Positions 23,136 to 32,121 of a stretch of DNA of 40,758 nt are shown piece after piece (position 1 is the stretch's first letter; every line of letters starts with the position of its first letter). The notes below the pieces were generated by a model. That model worked only from the letters and a program-made list of their open reading frames with translations, was not told the origin of the DNA and searched no databases. The position numbers and the translations under genes were made by a program. Source of the stretch: Lachnospiraceae bacterium (lineage in GTDB: Bacteria; Bacillota; Clostridia; Lachnospirales; Lachnospiraceae); the NCBI GenBank assembly GCA_022793195.1, contig JAAWCJ010000028.1:1-40758 (forward strand). The letters are read 5' to 3'.

Positions 23136-25114
23136 AATCCTCAAAGAAAAAATGGATCATTGCTGCCATAGCCGTGATACTGGTGGTCTCCCTGGCCTCC
23201 GGCGGTATCTTTTATGCCATAAAAAACAGCGGGGATCCTGTCAAAGTGGCCCCTGTCAGCAATATGAACAACGGTGGCTACTGGGGAGATAACAGTGATA
23301 TTGCCCCCTATGGCAATGTCACCACCAACTTAAACCAGGAGATCTTCGACAATGAAAATCTCATTATTACAGATATTTATGTCCAGGAGGGAGATACCGT
23401 CAAAGTCGGAGACCCCTTAATTGCCTATGACACTACCCTTGTTTCCCTGGAACTGGAAATGAAGGAAATGGAAATCGAGGGCATTGGATTAAACATCCAG
23501 AATATAGAAGCAGAGTTAAAACAGCTGAAACAGACGAAACCTGTTGCCATGATTTCTCCCAACGCCCTGGCAGGTATGGCTCTCGCAGCAGGTACTACGC
23601 CGGCTCCCACAAGCTCCGCAGACCCCACAAGCTCCTCAGACCCCTCAAGCTCCTCAGACCCCTCAAGTTCCTCAGACCCCTCAAGTTCCACGGATCCTTC
23701 CACATCAACAGACCCTTCCGGTTCCGATCCGGACAATCCCGGTATTACAGACCCTCCCCCGCTGGAAGGCAGGGTCTATACGGAAATCACGGCAACTTCA
23801 GAAGCTTATAAAGGGAACGGGACAAAAGAGAATCCTTACCGCTATTATATTTATCCTGCCCAGGGAAAAACTTCTGTCACCATAGGGCCGGATTACCTGG
23901 CTGCTGCTTTAGAAGAACGCTCTTACGCAGTTTTCGATACGGTTAATGATCCTGCAAATCCCACTACCATCGTAAGCAGTTTTGAAATGGATTGGAATTA
24001 TATCGCAACTGTCACAGACCGGCCTGTGGGCAAAGAACTTCCTGATGTGCTGAAGGATCAGCCCATTTACAGCTATATCGACGGTACGGTCCTCCCTTAT
24101 AATATGGAAGAACTGCCGGGTATCCCTGTCGGTGACGGAACATCCGAAAACCCTTACCGGATTCTCTGTACGCCCGACGCAAAAGTGGATATCACATTCC
24201 TTGCGGCAGCCCTGAACAGCCAGTATGTATATATACTGGAAGCCGTGGACAGCAGCACATCCCCCGCCAGGATCCTTTCTTCCTGGACGGTAAACGATGT
24301 AAATACAGAAAATCCCGAGGAGCCCGGTTTTGACGATCCCGGTTTCGATGATCCTGGTTTCGATATCCCTTCCGGTCCCACAAAGGAGGAACTTGCCGCC
24401 CAGATCAAAGAAAAAGAAGAAGCTCTTAAAACCCTCGCGTTAAATAAGCGAACGGCAGAGCTGGAGCTGAAACAGCTTCAAAAGCAGGTGGACGATGGTG
24501 TGATTGAAAGTACCGTGGACGGTACTGTAAAATCTGTCCTGGATGCGGAAACCGCAAAGCTGGAAGGCTCCCCCATTATCCGTGTCACAGGGGAAGAGGG
24601 GTTCTACATCACCGGATCCGTATCAGAGGCTGCCTTTGGCAAGATAGAAAAAGGAATGTCTGTTACCGTGACTTCCTGGAATACGGGAATGAGTTATGAT
24701 GCTGTCATTACAAGTATCAGCTCCTCTCCTTCCCCCTCCAATTATTACAGCAGCAATCCCAATATATCTTATTACCCTTTTACTGCAGTGATTAAAGGCG
24801 ATGCGGAACTCTCCAACGGCGAAGGCGTGGATTTATCAATGGAGGGCATGTCTTCCTCCTCTTACAATCCTGACGCCATTTACCTTTCCCAGGCTTTTGT
24901 CCGGGAGGAAGGCTCCCGCTATTATGTATACAAAAAGGGAGAAGATGACCGTCTCACAAAGCAGTATGTGGAAGTGGGGAAAATCGCTTACGGAAGCCTG
25001 GAGATCAAGTCCGGCCTGGAGATGGAAGATGAAATTGCGTTTCCTTACGGGCGGGATGTGAAAGAGGGAGCCAAGACAGAACCTGCCGACACCCTTTATG
25101 ATTACGGATATTAG
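23132..25114 (+). CDS. Membrane fusion protein 2 with a large insert in the coiled-coil hairpin
   Basis: A 660-aa HlyD-like protein, longer than most. An N-terminal membrane segment (about 8-30) is followed by the lipoyl half motif VQEGDTVKVGDPLI (about 84-97) and a first helix (105-135). The expected return helix does not come until about 417-455, followed by the second lipoyl half (STVDGTVKSVL) and the beta-barrel. The insert holds a Ser/Asp/Pro linker (about 156-204), two related modules (about 212-290 and 312-390) that share GTxENPYR, LAAAL and a closing SSxxxxW/SSW, and a GFDDP repeat (399-412). It overlaps the ATPase by ATGA and has GAGGAGG upstream. Fusion-protein identity is firm from the ends; the role of the modules is unknown. 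Confidence 0.82.
   Translation: MKSSKKKWIIAAIAVILVVSLASGGIFYAIKNSGDPVKVAPVSNMNNGGYWGDNSDIAPYGNVTTNLNQEIFDNENLIITDIYVQEGDTVKVGDPLIAYDTTLVSLELEMKEMEIEGIGLNIQNIEAELKQLKQTKPVAMISPNALAGMALAAGTTPAPTSSADPTSSSDPSSSSDPSSSSDPSSSTDPSTSTDPSGSDPDNPGITDPPPLEGRVYTEITATSEAYKGNGTKENPYRYYIYPAQGKTSVTIGPDYLAAALEERSYAVFDTVNDPANPTTIVSSFEMDWNYIATVTDRPVGKELPDVLKDQPIYSYIDGTVLPYNMEELPGIPVGDGTSENPYRILCTPDAKVDITFLAAALNSQYVYILEAVDSSTSPARILSSWTVNDVNTENPEEPGFDDPGFDDPGFDIPSGPTKEELAAQIKEKEEALKTLALNKRTAELELKQLQKQVDDGVIESTVDGTVKSVLDAETAKLEGSPIIRVTGEEGFYITGSVSEAAFGKIEKGMSVTVTSWNTGMSYDAVITSISSSPSPSNYYSSNPNISYYPFTAVIKGDAELSNGEGVDLSMEGMSSSSYNPDAIYLSQAFVREEGSRYYVYKKGEDDRLTKQYVEVGKIAYGSLEIKSGLEMEDEIAFPYGRDVKEGAKTEPADTLYDYGY
23611..23694 (+). 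repeat. 18-bp tandem coding repeat in fusion protein 2
   Basis: About four to five near-identical 18-bp units (TCCTCAGACCCCTCAAGC type) encode repeated SSSDPS hexapeptides. Being in frame, changes in copy number would alter linker length without breaking the gene. Confidence 0.8.
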
Positions 25115-25125
25115 GAGGTGGACTC

Positions 25126-26382
25126 ATGCTTGAAAATATAAGACTGTCCTTTCAGGGAATCTGGGCCCACAAGCTCCGCTCCATTCTGACCATGTTAGGT
25201 ATTATCATCGGTATTGGTTCCATTATCGCCATTGTTTCCACCATCAAGGGAACCAATGAGCAGATCAAACAAAATCTGGTGGGTTCTGGAAACAATGCGG
25301 TAAACATCCAACTTTACCAGGGGGATTGGCCTTTTGAAATGGCTTATCAAAGCCCTCCCGACGGAGTTCCCGTCATAAGCAGTGAAGTTCTGGAGGAAGT
25401 ACAGGCACTTTCCGAGGTGTCGGTGGCTTCCCTCTACTATACCAGAAATGAATATGACGCCGTGTTCAATGGCAATCTAAGTTTAAACGGCGGAAATATC
25501 CTGGGTATTGATAAACATTACCTGGATGTATACGGATACCAGGTCACCATGGGCCGCGGTTTTACCGAGAAAGATTTTACCGGTGGCAGAAAGGTGGCCC
25601 TCCTGGATAAAATCGCTGCCTCCAACTTGTTCCAGGGAGAAGATTCCATCGGAAAAACCATCGAAATCAAGGGGGAACCCTTCACAGTCATCGGGCTGAT
25701 TGCCCAAAAAGCCGGTTTTGAGCCGGTTATCAATTCCCTGGAAGATTATGAACGGTATGCCGCCAGTTATTCCAGCGGCATGGTTTGTGTGCCTGACAGC
25801 ATCTGGCCCATTCTGTACCGTTACGACGAACCGCAGAACCTGGTGGTTCAGGCCGTCACCACAGACGATATGACTGCTGCCGGTGAAAAATCCGCGGATA
25901 TTTTAAACAGTTATCTGATGGTGTCCGATGAAACCATCCGCTACAAAGGGCAGGATCTGTTGGAACAGGCTGCCAAGCTCCAGGAGCTCTCCGCCTCCAC
26001 CAACCGCCAGCTAATCTGGATTGCCAGTATTTCCCTGCTGGTGGGCGGTATCGGCGTTATGAATATTATGTTGGTGTCCGTCACGGAACGGACCCGCGAA
26101 ATCGGCCTGAAAAAAGCCCTTGGGGCCAGAAAAACCCGTATCCTCGGGCAGTTCCTGACGGAGGCCGCCGTGCTGACCGGCATGGGCGGTATCCTGGGAA
26201 TCGGAGGAGGCATTGGGCTGGCATATGTGATTTCCAGCCTGTCCCAGGCCCCGGTGGCCATCAGTATTCCGGCCATTATCATTGCCGTCGTATTTTCCAC
26301 TCTCATCGGAATCATTTTCGGGATTATCCCGTCGGTAAAAGCGGCGAATTTGAACCCCATCGACGCGCTGAGGCACGAGTAA
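25126..26382 (+). CDS. MacB-like ABC transporter permease
   Basis: A 418-aa permease of the MacB/FtsX type without fused ATPase. A first membrane segment (about 20-42) follows the amphipathic MLENIRLSFQGIWAHKLRS. A large extracytoplasmic domain (about 45-280) and three C-terminal segments follow. The family motif GIGVMNIMLVSVTERTREIG, the coupling-helix-like KKALGA and PSVKAANLNPIDALRHE at the end are typical. GGAGGTG precedes the ATG, 11 bp after fusion protein 2. It completes a fusion protein-ATPase-fusion protein-permease operon. The substrate is not evident; peptides, lipids or toxins are typical for this class. Confidence 0.92.
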   Translation: MLENIRLSFQGIWAHKLRSILTMLGIIIGIGSIIAIVSTIKGTNEQIKQNLVGSGNNAVNIQLYQGDWPFEMAYQSPPDGVPVISSEVLEEVQALSEVSVASLYYTRNEYDAVFNGNLSLNGGNILGIDKHYLDVYGYQVTMGRGFTEKDFTGGRKVALLDKIAASNLFQGEDSIGKTIEIKGEPFTVIGLIAQKAGFEPVINSLEDYERYAASYSSGMVCVPDSIWPILYRYDEPQNLVVQAVTTDDMTAAGEKSADILNSYLMVSDETIRYKGQDLLEQAAKLQELSASTNRQLIWIASISLLVGGIGVMNIMLVSVTERTREIGLKKALGARKTRILGQFLTEAAVLTGMGGILGIGGGIGLAYVISSLSQAPVAISIPAIIIAVVFSTLIGIIFGIIPSVKAANLNPIDALRHE

Positions 26383-26395
26383 GCTATCCTTTTTA

Positions 26396-26729
26396 AGCCT
26401 CCCCGCCAGCGCGGCAAAAATGATGCCCCTGGCCCGGGAGCGGCTGTCAAATTTTGTGAAGGTTTCGCGTACTGCGCATTGGCAGGGATATTAGAAGTTC
26501 TTAATGTTCTGTGTAACACCCAGCAATTTCCGGACAGGACGTCCGGAAAAGGCTTATGCCGCCATGGACGGCGGGTCATAAGCCGGTTGCAAGGGAGTTT
26601 CCGAACCAGAGTCAGAACATTTAGAAGTTCAATATCCCTGTCACCGGCGCAGGAAGTGAACCTTCACAAATTTGATAGCCGCTCCCGGGTCAGGGGGATT
26701 TCTTTTTTTGCCGTGTCGGCAGGGAGGCT
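26396..26729. repeat. Large fold-back element B (MITE-like or structured RNA) between convergent genes
   Basis: The 334 bp fold on themselves. Outer arms 26396-26420 and 26705-26729 match at 21 of 25 positions, with two of the differences being G-U pairs. Going inward: CCCGGGAGCGGCT (26433-26445) pairs perfectly with 26677-26689; 26447-26464 pairs with 26659-26675 with one bulge; CAGGGATATT (26483-26492) pairs with 26631-26640; TGTTCTG (26505-26511) with 26613-26619. The apex branches into two hairpins, TTTCCGGAC/GTCCGGAAA (26527-26549) and GGCTTATG.CCGCC/GGCGG..CATAAGCC (26551-26584). The right end overlaps the stop codon of the convergent phosphate transporter gene and the left starts 14 bp after the permease stop. 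No real open frame is present. G-U pairs and changes that keep pairing hint at an RNA-level structure. Confidence 0.8.
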
Positions 26730-28383
26730 ATAGTTCGTCTTTTACGTACCCCGCAATGTTGTAGGCATGGTCTGAAATCCGTTCCAGGTTTCCGATGATA
26801 TCCAGGAATATCACCCCGCTTTCGGGAAGGCACTCATATCTTGCCAGCCTGGCAACGTGTTTATCCCTCAGCTCCTCTTCCGTGCTGTCCACCAAATCTT
26901 CAAACCGGATTACTTCCCGGATATTCTCCACGTCTTCCTGCTTTCTGGCTAAAACCGCATGTTCCACCGCACCGACGGCATAGGAATAAATCAGCTTCAA
27001 GTCCTCCTGGCCCATGGGCGAAAACCGGATTTCCCTCTGAATTTTACTCTCGGCCAGTTCCGCAATATTTTCCGCATGATCTCCAATCCGCTCCAGGTCG
27101 CTTACCGTATAAAGAAGATTCTTTACCTGCTCCGACTGTCTCTCCATCAGTGAAAGGTTGCTGACTTTCACCAGATATCCAGTCAAAGAATTTTCCATCA
27201 AATTGATGGTCTTTTCCTGGGCAAATATCTTCTCTACCGCTTCTCTGCTGCCATCCATCACAGCCTGAAGCCCCAGTTTTACGGTGTCAAGAGCCAACAT
27301 CCCCATACGGACCACCTCCCGTTTAGCCGTTTCGATGGCAAAGGAAGGATTCTCCAGGATACGGTCATCCAGATGAGACAGGATTTCCTGCTCTTTGGTC
27401 TCTTCCGCCTTCACCTTTTTTTCCCGGACAATCTTCTCTGAAAGCGACACCAGTTTTCCTGCAAACGGAAACAAAAGAATGGTATTACTTACATTAAATA
27501 CGGTATGAAAAACAGAAATCTGCGTACTGGTAACAGGAGCCGCCGCCCACCCCCGGTTCACCTGGAACAAAAAGAACATCACTGTGCCGGCAAATGCCGC
27601 TCCGATCACATTGAACAAAAGATGGATGACTGCCGCCCTTCTGGCTGTCCGGTGGGCGCCTGCACCTGCCAGAAGCGCTGTCACGCAGGTGCCGATATTC
27701 TGGCCCAGGGTAATATAAACCGCACAGTTCCAGTTGACGACACCATTCATGGCAAGGGTCTGTAAAATCCCCACCGATGCCGAAGAGCTCTGAATCACCG
27801 CCGTGACCACTATCCCGGCCAGGATTCCAAAGATGGGATTCCTCCCCAGGACGGAAAAAGCTTCCGCAAATACCGGGGCATCCCGGTATGGCTTAACCGC
27901 CCCGGACATAAAACTTAAACCCACGAACAAAAGGCCGAAGCCCACCAAAATGCTTCCGGCCTCCTGTTTCTTCTCCTTTTTTGCAAACAACAGAAAAAAG
28001 GCCCCAACCCCAATCAGCACCGGGGCAAAAAACTCCGGTTTCATGGCCTCTCCCCATTCGCTCATGGAAACAATCCAGGCCGTCACCGTTGTCCCGATAT
28101 TAGCGCCCATGATCACTCCCACTGCCTGGGATAAAGATAAAATTCCAGCATTGACAAAGCCTACCACCATCACCGTAGTGGCGGAACTGCTCTGTATAAT
28201 GGCCGTAATCACCGCTCCCAAAAGAATCCCCAGGATTCGGCTATCCGTCATGTACCCCAGCATCCGCTTCATGCGGCCCCCGGCCGCCTTCTGGAGGCCG
28301 TCTGCCATAATATTCATTCCATATAGGAACATCCCCAGGCCGCCAATAAATTCAAACAGCAGTTTTACATCATTCAGTGTCAT
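26728..28383 (-). CDS. Na+/phosphate cotransporter with C-terminal PhoU domain
   Basis: A 551-aa protein. The N-terminal half has the two inverted Na/Pi cotransport repeats, each with the signature IIQSSSATT (about 63) or VIQSSSASV (about 198), and about eight to nine membrane segments. From about residue 340 the rest is a soluble helical PhoU-like domain, with LLYTVSDLERIGDHAENI and the second EXXXD-type LERISDHAYNIAGY. The protein likely imports phosphate with sodium and senses or tunes this through the PhoU part. GAGGAGAAATCA precedes the ATG. It follows the coiled-coil ABC permease by 109 bp without a clear terminator. The fused form is common in Firmicutes. Confidence 0.92.
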   Translation of the reverse strand: MTLNDVKLLFEFIGGLGMFLYGMNIMADGLQKAAGGRMKRMLGYMTDSRILGILLGAVITAIIQSSSATTVMVVGFVNAGILSLSQAVGVIMGANIGTTVTAWIVSMSEWGEAMKPEFFAPVLIGVGAFFLLFAKKEKKQEAGSILVGFGLLFVGLSFMSGAVKPYRDAPVFAEAFSVLGRNPIFGILAGIVVTAVIQSSSASVGILQTLAMNGVVNWNCAVYITLGQNIGTCVTALLAGAGAHRTARRAAVIHLLFNVIGAAFAGTVMFFLFQVNRGWAAAPVTSTQISVFHTVFNVSNTILLFPFAGKLVSLSEKIVREKKVKAEETKEQEILSHLDDRILENPSFAIETAKREVVRMGMLALDTVKLGLQAVMDGSREAVEKIFAQEKTINLMENSLTGYLVKVSNLSLMERQSEQVKNLLYTVSDLERIGDHAENIAELAESKIQREIRFSPMGQEDLKLIYSYAVGAVEHAVLARKQEDVENIREVIRFEDLVDSTEEELRDKHVARLARYECLPESGVIFLDIIGNLERISDHAYNIAGYVKDEL

Positions 28384-28492
28384 TGATTTCTCCTCTGATC
28401 ACACAATTTCCACTTATAGCATTTCCGCCATACAAACTTTCTATCAGGAAAAATCGCTTCTTCTGTAAAATTTATGTAAAACTGCCGTCCGG

Positions 28493-31400
28493 TTATTCTA
28501 CGCTCTTCAAAGATTCTACCATGTCGATCTGCCTCAGCTTATAGAACATGGTCACATTGACCAGCACTGCAAAAAGCGCTGTCAGCCCTGCCCCCCACAA
28601 ATAGCTCACCGGATGTACCACCCGGCCAAACATGATGAGATCCACCTCCACAGTCTCAATGACAAACCGGTGAAGGATATTCCCAAGGAAGACTCCGGCC
28701 ACAATGCCGATTCCCGTTAAGAGAATATTCTCCCGGTAGACGTACATGGCCAGTTCCATATCGTAAAAACCCAAAAGCCGAATGGTGGCCAGCTCCCGCC
28801 GCCGTTCCGTGATGTTGATGTTATTCAGATTATAAAGTACCACAAACGCCAAAAGCCCTGCTGAAATAATCAACACCCATACAACGGTATCCAGGCTCTC
28901 CAGCATATCCAGGATGGTCTGGTTCATATCGGAAACCAGCACAACTCCAGCCACCGCATCATATTTCAAAAGCCTTCCGGCAAGTTCCCTCTCCTTTTCT
29001 TCCCCATTTTCCCTGAGCCTCACATATTCCGTATTATATTCCGGCTCTCTGCCAAAAATCTCCCGATAATAAACAGGAGACAGATACACATAGTGATATA
29101 CATAATTTTCCGTAATATGTGATACCCTCACAGACACACTTTTTGTATCGCTTTCCTTCAAAACCAGGCTGTCCCCTTCTTTGATTCCAAGAGTCTTTGC
29201 CAGCTTTTCATTGATGACAGCCCCCTGGTCATCCAGGGTATATTCCTCTTTCGTTTTCCGATCCCGCAGCAAAAAGAAATCCGGGAAACAATCCATATCT
29301 TCCGGCACCACCACATTGACCTCCCTGGTGATGTTTCCCACTTGCCCATCCATGGCTTCCGTACAGGCCGTCAGATATTCTTCCACATCCTCATCATTCT
29401 CCAGAGCCTCACAAAGCTCCCTCCGTTCCTCCCTGCCGCTTTCCTCTTCAATGCCTGCCGTAAGGTCATAGTTCCACAGCACCCCGTACTGCGCGTCGGA
29501 CACAGCATAGATGGAATCCCGCAGGCCGAATCCCACAATCAAAAGCGCCATACAGGCCCCAATTCCGAATACCGTCATCAAAAGGCGTTTTTTATAGCGG
29601 AGAAGATTTCGCAGGGTGGATTTCTGACTGAAATTTAAATGCCTCCATAAAGGCCGGACTTTTTCAAGTAAAATTTTCTTTCCTTTTAACGGCGCCGCCG
29701 GGCGCATAAGTTCGGACGGCTGAGCAAGCGTTTCTTTATAGCAGGCGGCAAGTGTGGCCCCCACAGTACAAAAAAGGGCAATGGCCGCAGCCGTCAGGGC
29801 ATATCCCCAATTATATGGAATCCTGACGATGTTTAAATTTCCATACAGAATCTTATAAGCAGTGATAATCACCCAGGGAAGCGCCTTTTCCCCGACAAGA
29901 AATCCCAACACACTTCCGGCCAGCGTGGCGGATAGGGCATAAAAAACATATTTGGAGGCAATGGATAATGTCCCGTACCCCAATGCTTTCATTGTTCCGA
30001 TCTCCGTCCGCTTCTCTTCCACCATCCTGGTCATAGTGGTCAGGCTCACAAGGGCCGCCACCAGAAAAAAGATCACCGGGAAGACCTTGCCAATGGCCCT
30101 GATCCTGTCGGCGTCATTGGCAAACTCCACATAAGACTGGACAGAATCCCGGCCCAGGACATACCACTCCGGTTCTTCCAGTCCATCCACCTCTTCTCTG
30201 GCCTCCTCAAGCTCTTCCTTTGCTTCGGCAATGGCTGTGTCTGCCTCCTCCCTGGCTTCTTCATATGCTTCTTTTGCATCAGCAAGCTCTCTCTCCCCGT
30301 CAGCCAGCTCTTCCTTTGCTTCGGCAATGGCTTCCTCTCCGTCAGCCACCTCTCTTCTGCCGCTTATGAGGTCTGCTTCCCCATCGGAGATTTTCCTTCT
30401 GGCCTCGGCAAGTTCCGCCTCCGCTGCCAAAAGCTCTGCCCGGCCTGTTTGGAGGGCGGCCTCCCCGTCGGTAAGCCCTCTTTCAAACTCCGAAAGCCCC
30501 TCTCTTCCTGCCAAAAGGGTGGCCTCCCCCTGCAAAAGTTCTGCCTCTGCTGCCTCCAAGGTTTCTTCTGCCTGCAAAAGCTCTCTTTCTTTCTCCGAAA
30601 GTTCTGTACATGCCTGTTGGTATTTTGCCTGTCCGGCCTTCCAAAGTTCCTCTCCTTCTGAAAGTTTTTCCAGGCTTCTTTCCAGCTCTTCCCTGGCGGC
30701 CGTCAGGGCTGCCATCCCCTGGACATACTGGGGATTATCTTCCGGGTTCAGGCCGGCTGCAATCAGAGAGTCTGCAAGCTGTGCCAGGGCAGCCCCTTGC
30801 ATATCCAGGGTTTCTTCTGCCTCCGCTGCCTGGGCTTTTCCATTTTCCAGCTCCTCTTTCTGCCTGGAAAGTTCTTCTCCTGACAGGGCAAGCTGCCCTT
30901 TTGCCGCCTCCAGGGCAGCCCTGCCGTTTTGAACCTCGCCCTTTCCTGCCTCATACTCTCTTCTGGCCGCCGCCAGGGCCTCTTCTGCCGCCAAAAGCTC
31001 CTTCTGTTTTTCGGAAAATTGTTCTTTTGCTTCGGCAAGCGCTTTCTCACTGTCTGAAAAGCGTTCTTTTCCCTCCAGAAACTCCTGCTCCCCCTCAGAA
31101 AGCTCCCGCTTTCCTTCCGTAAGCTCCCTTTCGCCGTCGGAAAGCTTTCGTTTTGCGTCGGAAAGCTTCTCTTCATTTTCCCGGATTTCCCTGCGGCCGT
31201 CGGAAAGCTCTTCCTCCCCGTCGGAAATCTTCTGCCACGCATCCCGAAGCTCCTCTTCTGCCTCCAGTTCCTTTTGGTCAAGCTCCTCCTGGGCCTTGGT
31301 AAGCTCTGCCCAGGCTTCGGACTGTATATCAGCCAGCCGAATTTCACAGCGCCCTTTTGCAATGGCTTCCACACGGTTCTGAAGCTTCTCTGCCTCCTCT

Positions 31401-32089
31401 TTATATTCCTTACCGGCAGTGACAAACTCTTTCAGGTCATCAGACACTGCATAAATCTGAGTGTAGACTTCCAGGGCAAAATCCTCTGCCGGTATCACCA
31501 CAAAACCTTTGATATCGCCATTTCCAATATGGGCCGTCCCCTTATTAAAATTCAGGTAATAGGGGCTGGTTCCAATCCCCACAATGGTATAAGTATCCCT
31601 TTTCAGGGTATCAGAAAGGGGGTCTTCCGTGCCGGACGATACCGTGATGGTATCTCCCAGGGCATAATCTTCCGTTATAAGAAGCTGCTCATCAATCAGG
31701 CACTCTCCCGGATTTTCCGGGAGCCTCCCTTGTTTCACCGTCAGTTTATTGACTTCTTTTGTCAAAGAAATCACATGGAGCACCAGCTCCTTTTCTTTCC
31801 TGGAACAAAGCACATCAACGGAATATTCCCCTTCCGCTGCAGTGATTCCTTCTATCTCCCGTATGCCGTCCAGGTCCGCATCCGTAAGCCCCATGGTGGA
31901 AATCACACGGATATCCATAAAATCGGCCTCATCCGCCAATGCATCCACCGAAAGCCGCATATCCGGTTCCGCCGCACGGATGCCTGAAAAAAATGCCACC
32001 CCCAAAGCCACAATAAACAAGATCGAGAGATAGCGGTTTAAGCTTTTCTTTATTTCCACAAAAAAATCTTTGCGCTGCGCTTTTTTCAT
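28493..32089 (-). CDS. FtsX-family ABC permease with a very long coiled-coil hairpin
   Basis: A 1198-aa permease. One N-terminal membrane segment (about 20-40) is followed by an extracytoplasmic MacB-like region (to about 255). Then comes roughly 370 residues (DNA about 30190-31310) of heptad-like repeats such as LSDGERELTEGKREL. A short break with Asn/Pro (AGLNPEDNPQYVQ, DNA about 30722-30760) lies near the middle, so the two arms of about 175-180 residues can fold as an antiparallel hairpin. Three membrane segments, a second extracytoplasmic domain and three more segments complete the FtsX duplication. It pairs with the ATPase 32 bp upstream. ATGAGGCAGA precedes the ATG. Large coiled-coil permeases of this type occur in Firmicutes; the cargo is unknown. 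Confidence 0.9.
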   Translation of the reverse strand: MKKAQRKDFFVEIKKSLNRYLSILFIVALGVAFFSGIRAAEPDMRLSVDALADEADFMDIRVISTMGLTDADLDGIREIEGITAAEGEYSVDVLCSRKEKELVLHVISLTKEVNKLTVKQGRLPENPGECLIDEQLLITEDYALGDTITVSSGTEDPLSDTLKRDTYTIVGIGTSPYYLNFNKGTAHIGNGDIKGFVVIPAEDFALEVYTQIYAVSDDLKEFVTAGKEYKEEAEKLQNRVEAIAKGRCEIRLADIQSEAWAELTKAQEELDQKELEAEEELRDAWQKISDGEEELSDGRREIRENEEKLSDAKRKLSDGERELTEGKRELSEGEQEFLEGKERFSDSEKALAEAKEQFSEKQKELLAAEEALAAARREYEAGKGEVQNGRAALEAAKGQLALSGEELSRQKEELENGKAQAAEAEETLDMQGAALAQLADSLIAAGLNPEDNPQYVQGMAALTAAREELERSLEKLSEGEELWKAGQAKYQQACTELSEKERELLQAEETLEAAEAELLQGEATLLAGREGLSEFERGLTDGEAALQTGRAELLAAEAELAEARRKISDGEADLISGRREVADGEEAIAEAKEELADGERELADAKEAYEEAREEADTAIAEAKEELEEAREEVDGLEEPEWYVLGRDSVQSYVEFANDADRIRAIGKVFPVIFFLVAALVSLTTMTRMVEEKRTEIGTMKALGYGTLSIASKYVFYALSATLAGSVLGFLVGEKALPWVIITAYKILYGNLNIVRIPYNWGYALTAAAIALFCTVGATLAACYKETLAQPSELMRPAAPLKGKKILLEKVRPLWRHLNFSQKSTLRNLLRYKKRLLMTVFGIGACMALLIVGFGLRDSIYAVSDAQYGVLWNYDLTAGIEEESGREERRELCEALENDEDVEEYLTACTEAMDGQVGNITREVNVVVPEDMDCFPDFFLLRDRKTKEEYTLDDQGAVINEKLAKTLGIKEGDSLVLKESDTKSVSVRVSHITENYVYHYVYLSPVYYREIFGREPEYNTEYVRLRENGEEKERELAGRLLKYDAVAGVVLVSDMNQTILDMLESLDTVVWVLIISAGLLAFVVLYNLNNINITERRRELATIRLLGFYDMELAMYVYRENILLTGIGIVAGVFLGNILHRFVIETVEVDLIMFGRVVHPVSYLWGAGLTALFAVLVNVTMFYKLRQIDMVESLKSVE

Positions 32090-32121
32090 TCTGCCTCATC
32101 CTCTGTCTCTTATCTAAAAGC

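Noticed and set aside
23611-23694. Tandem repeats resembling a small CRISPR or satellite
   Set aside because: The 18-bp units are contiguous without spacers and encode an in-frame Ser-Asp-Pro linker.
12656-26729. The two fold-back elements being copies of one repeat family
   Set aside because: By eye they share shape and position but no clear common sequence, so I list them as separate elements.
30231-30932. Ser/Ala-rich open frame of 233 aa on the plus strand
   Set aside because: It arises from the repetitive heptad coding region of the ABC permease on the other strand.
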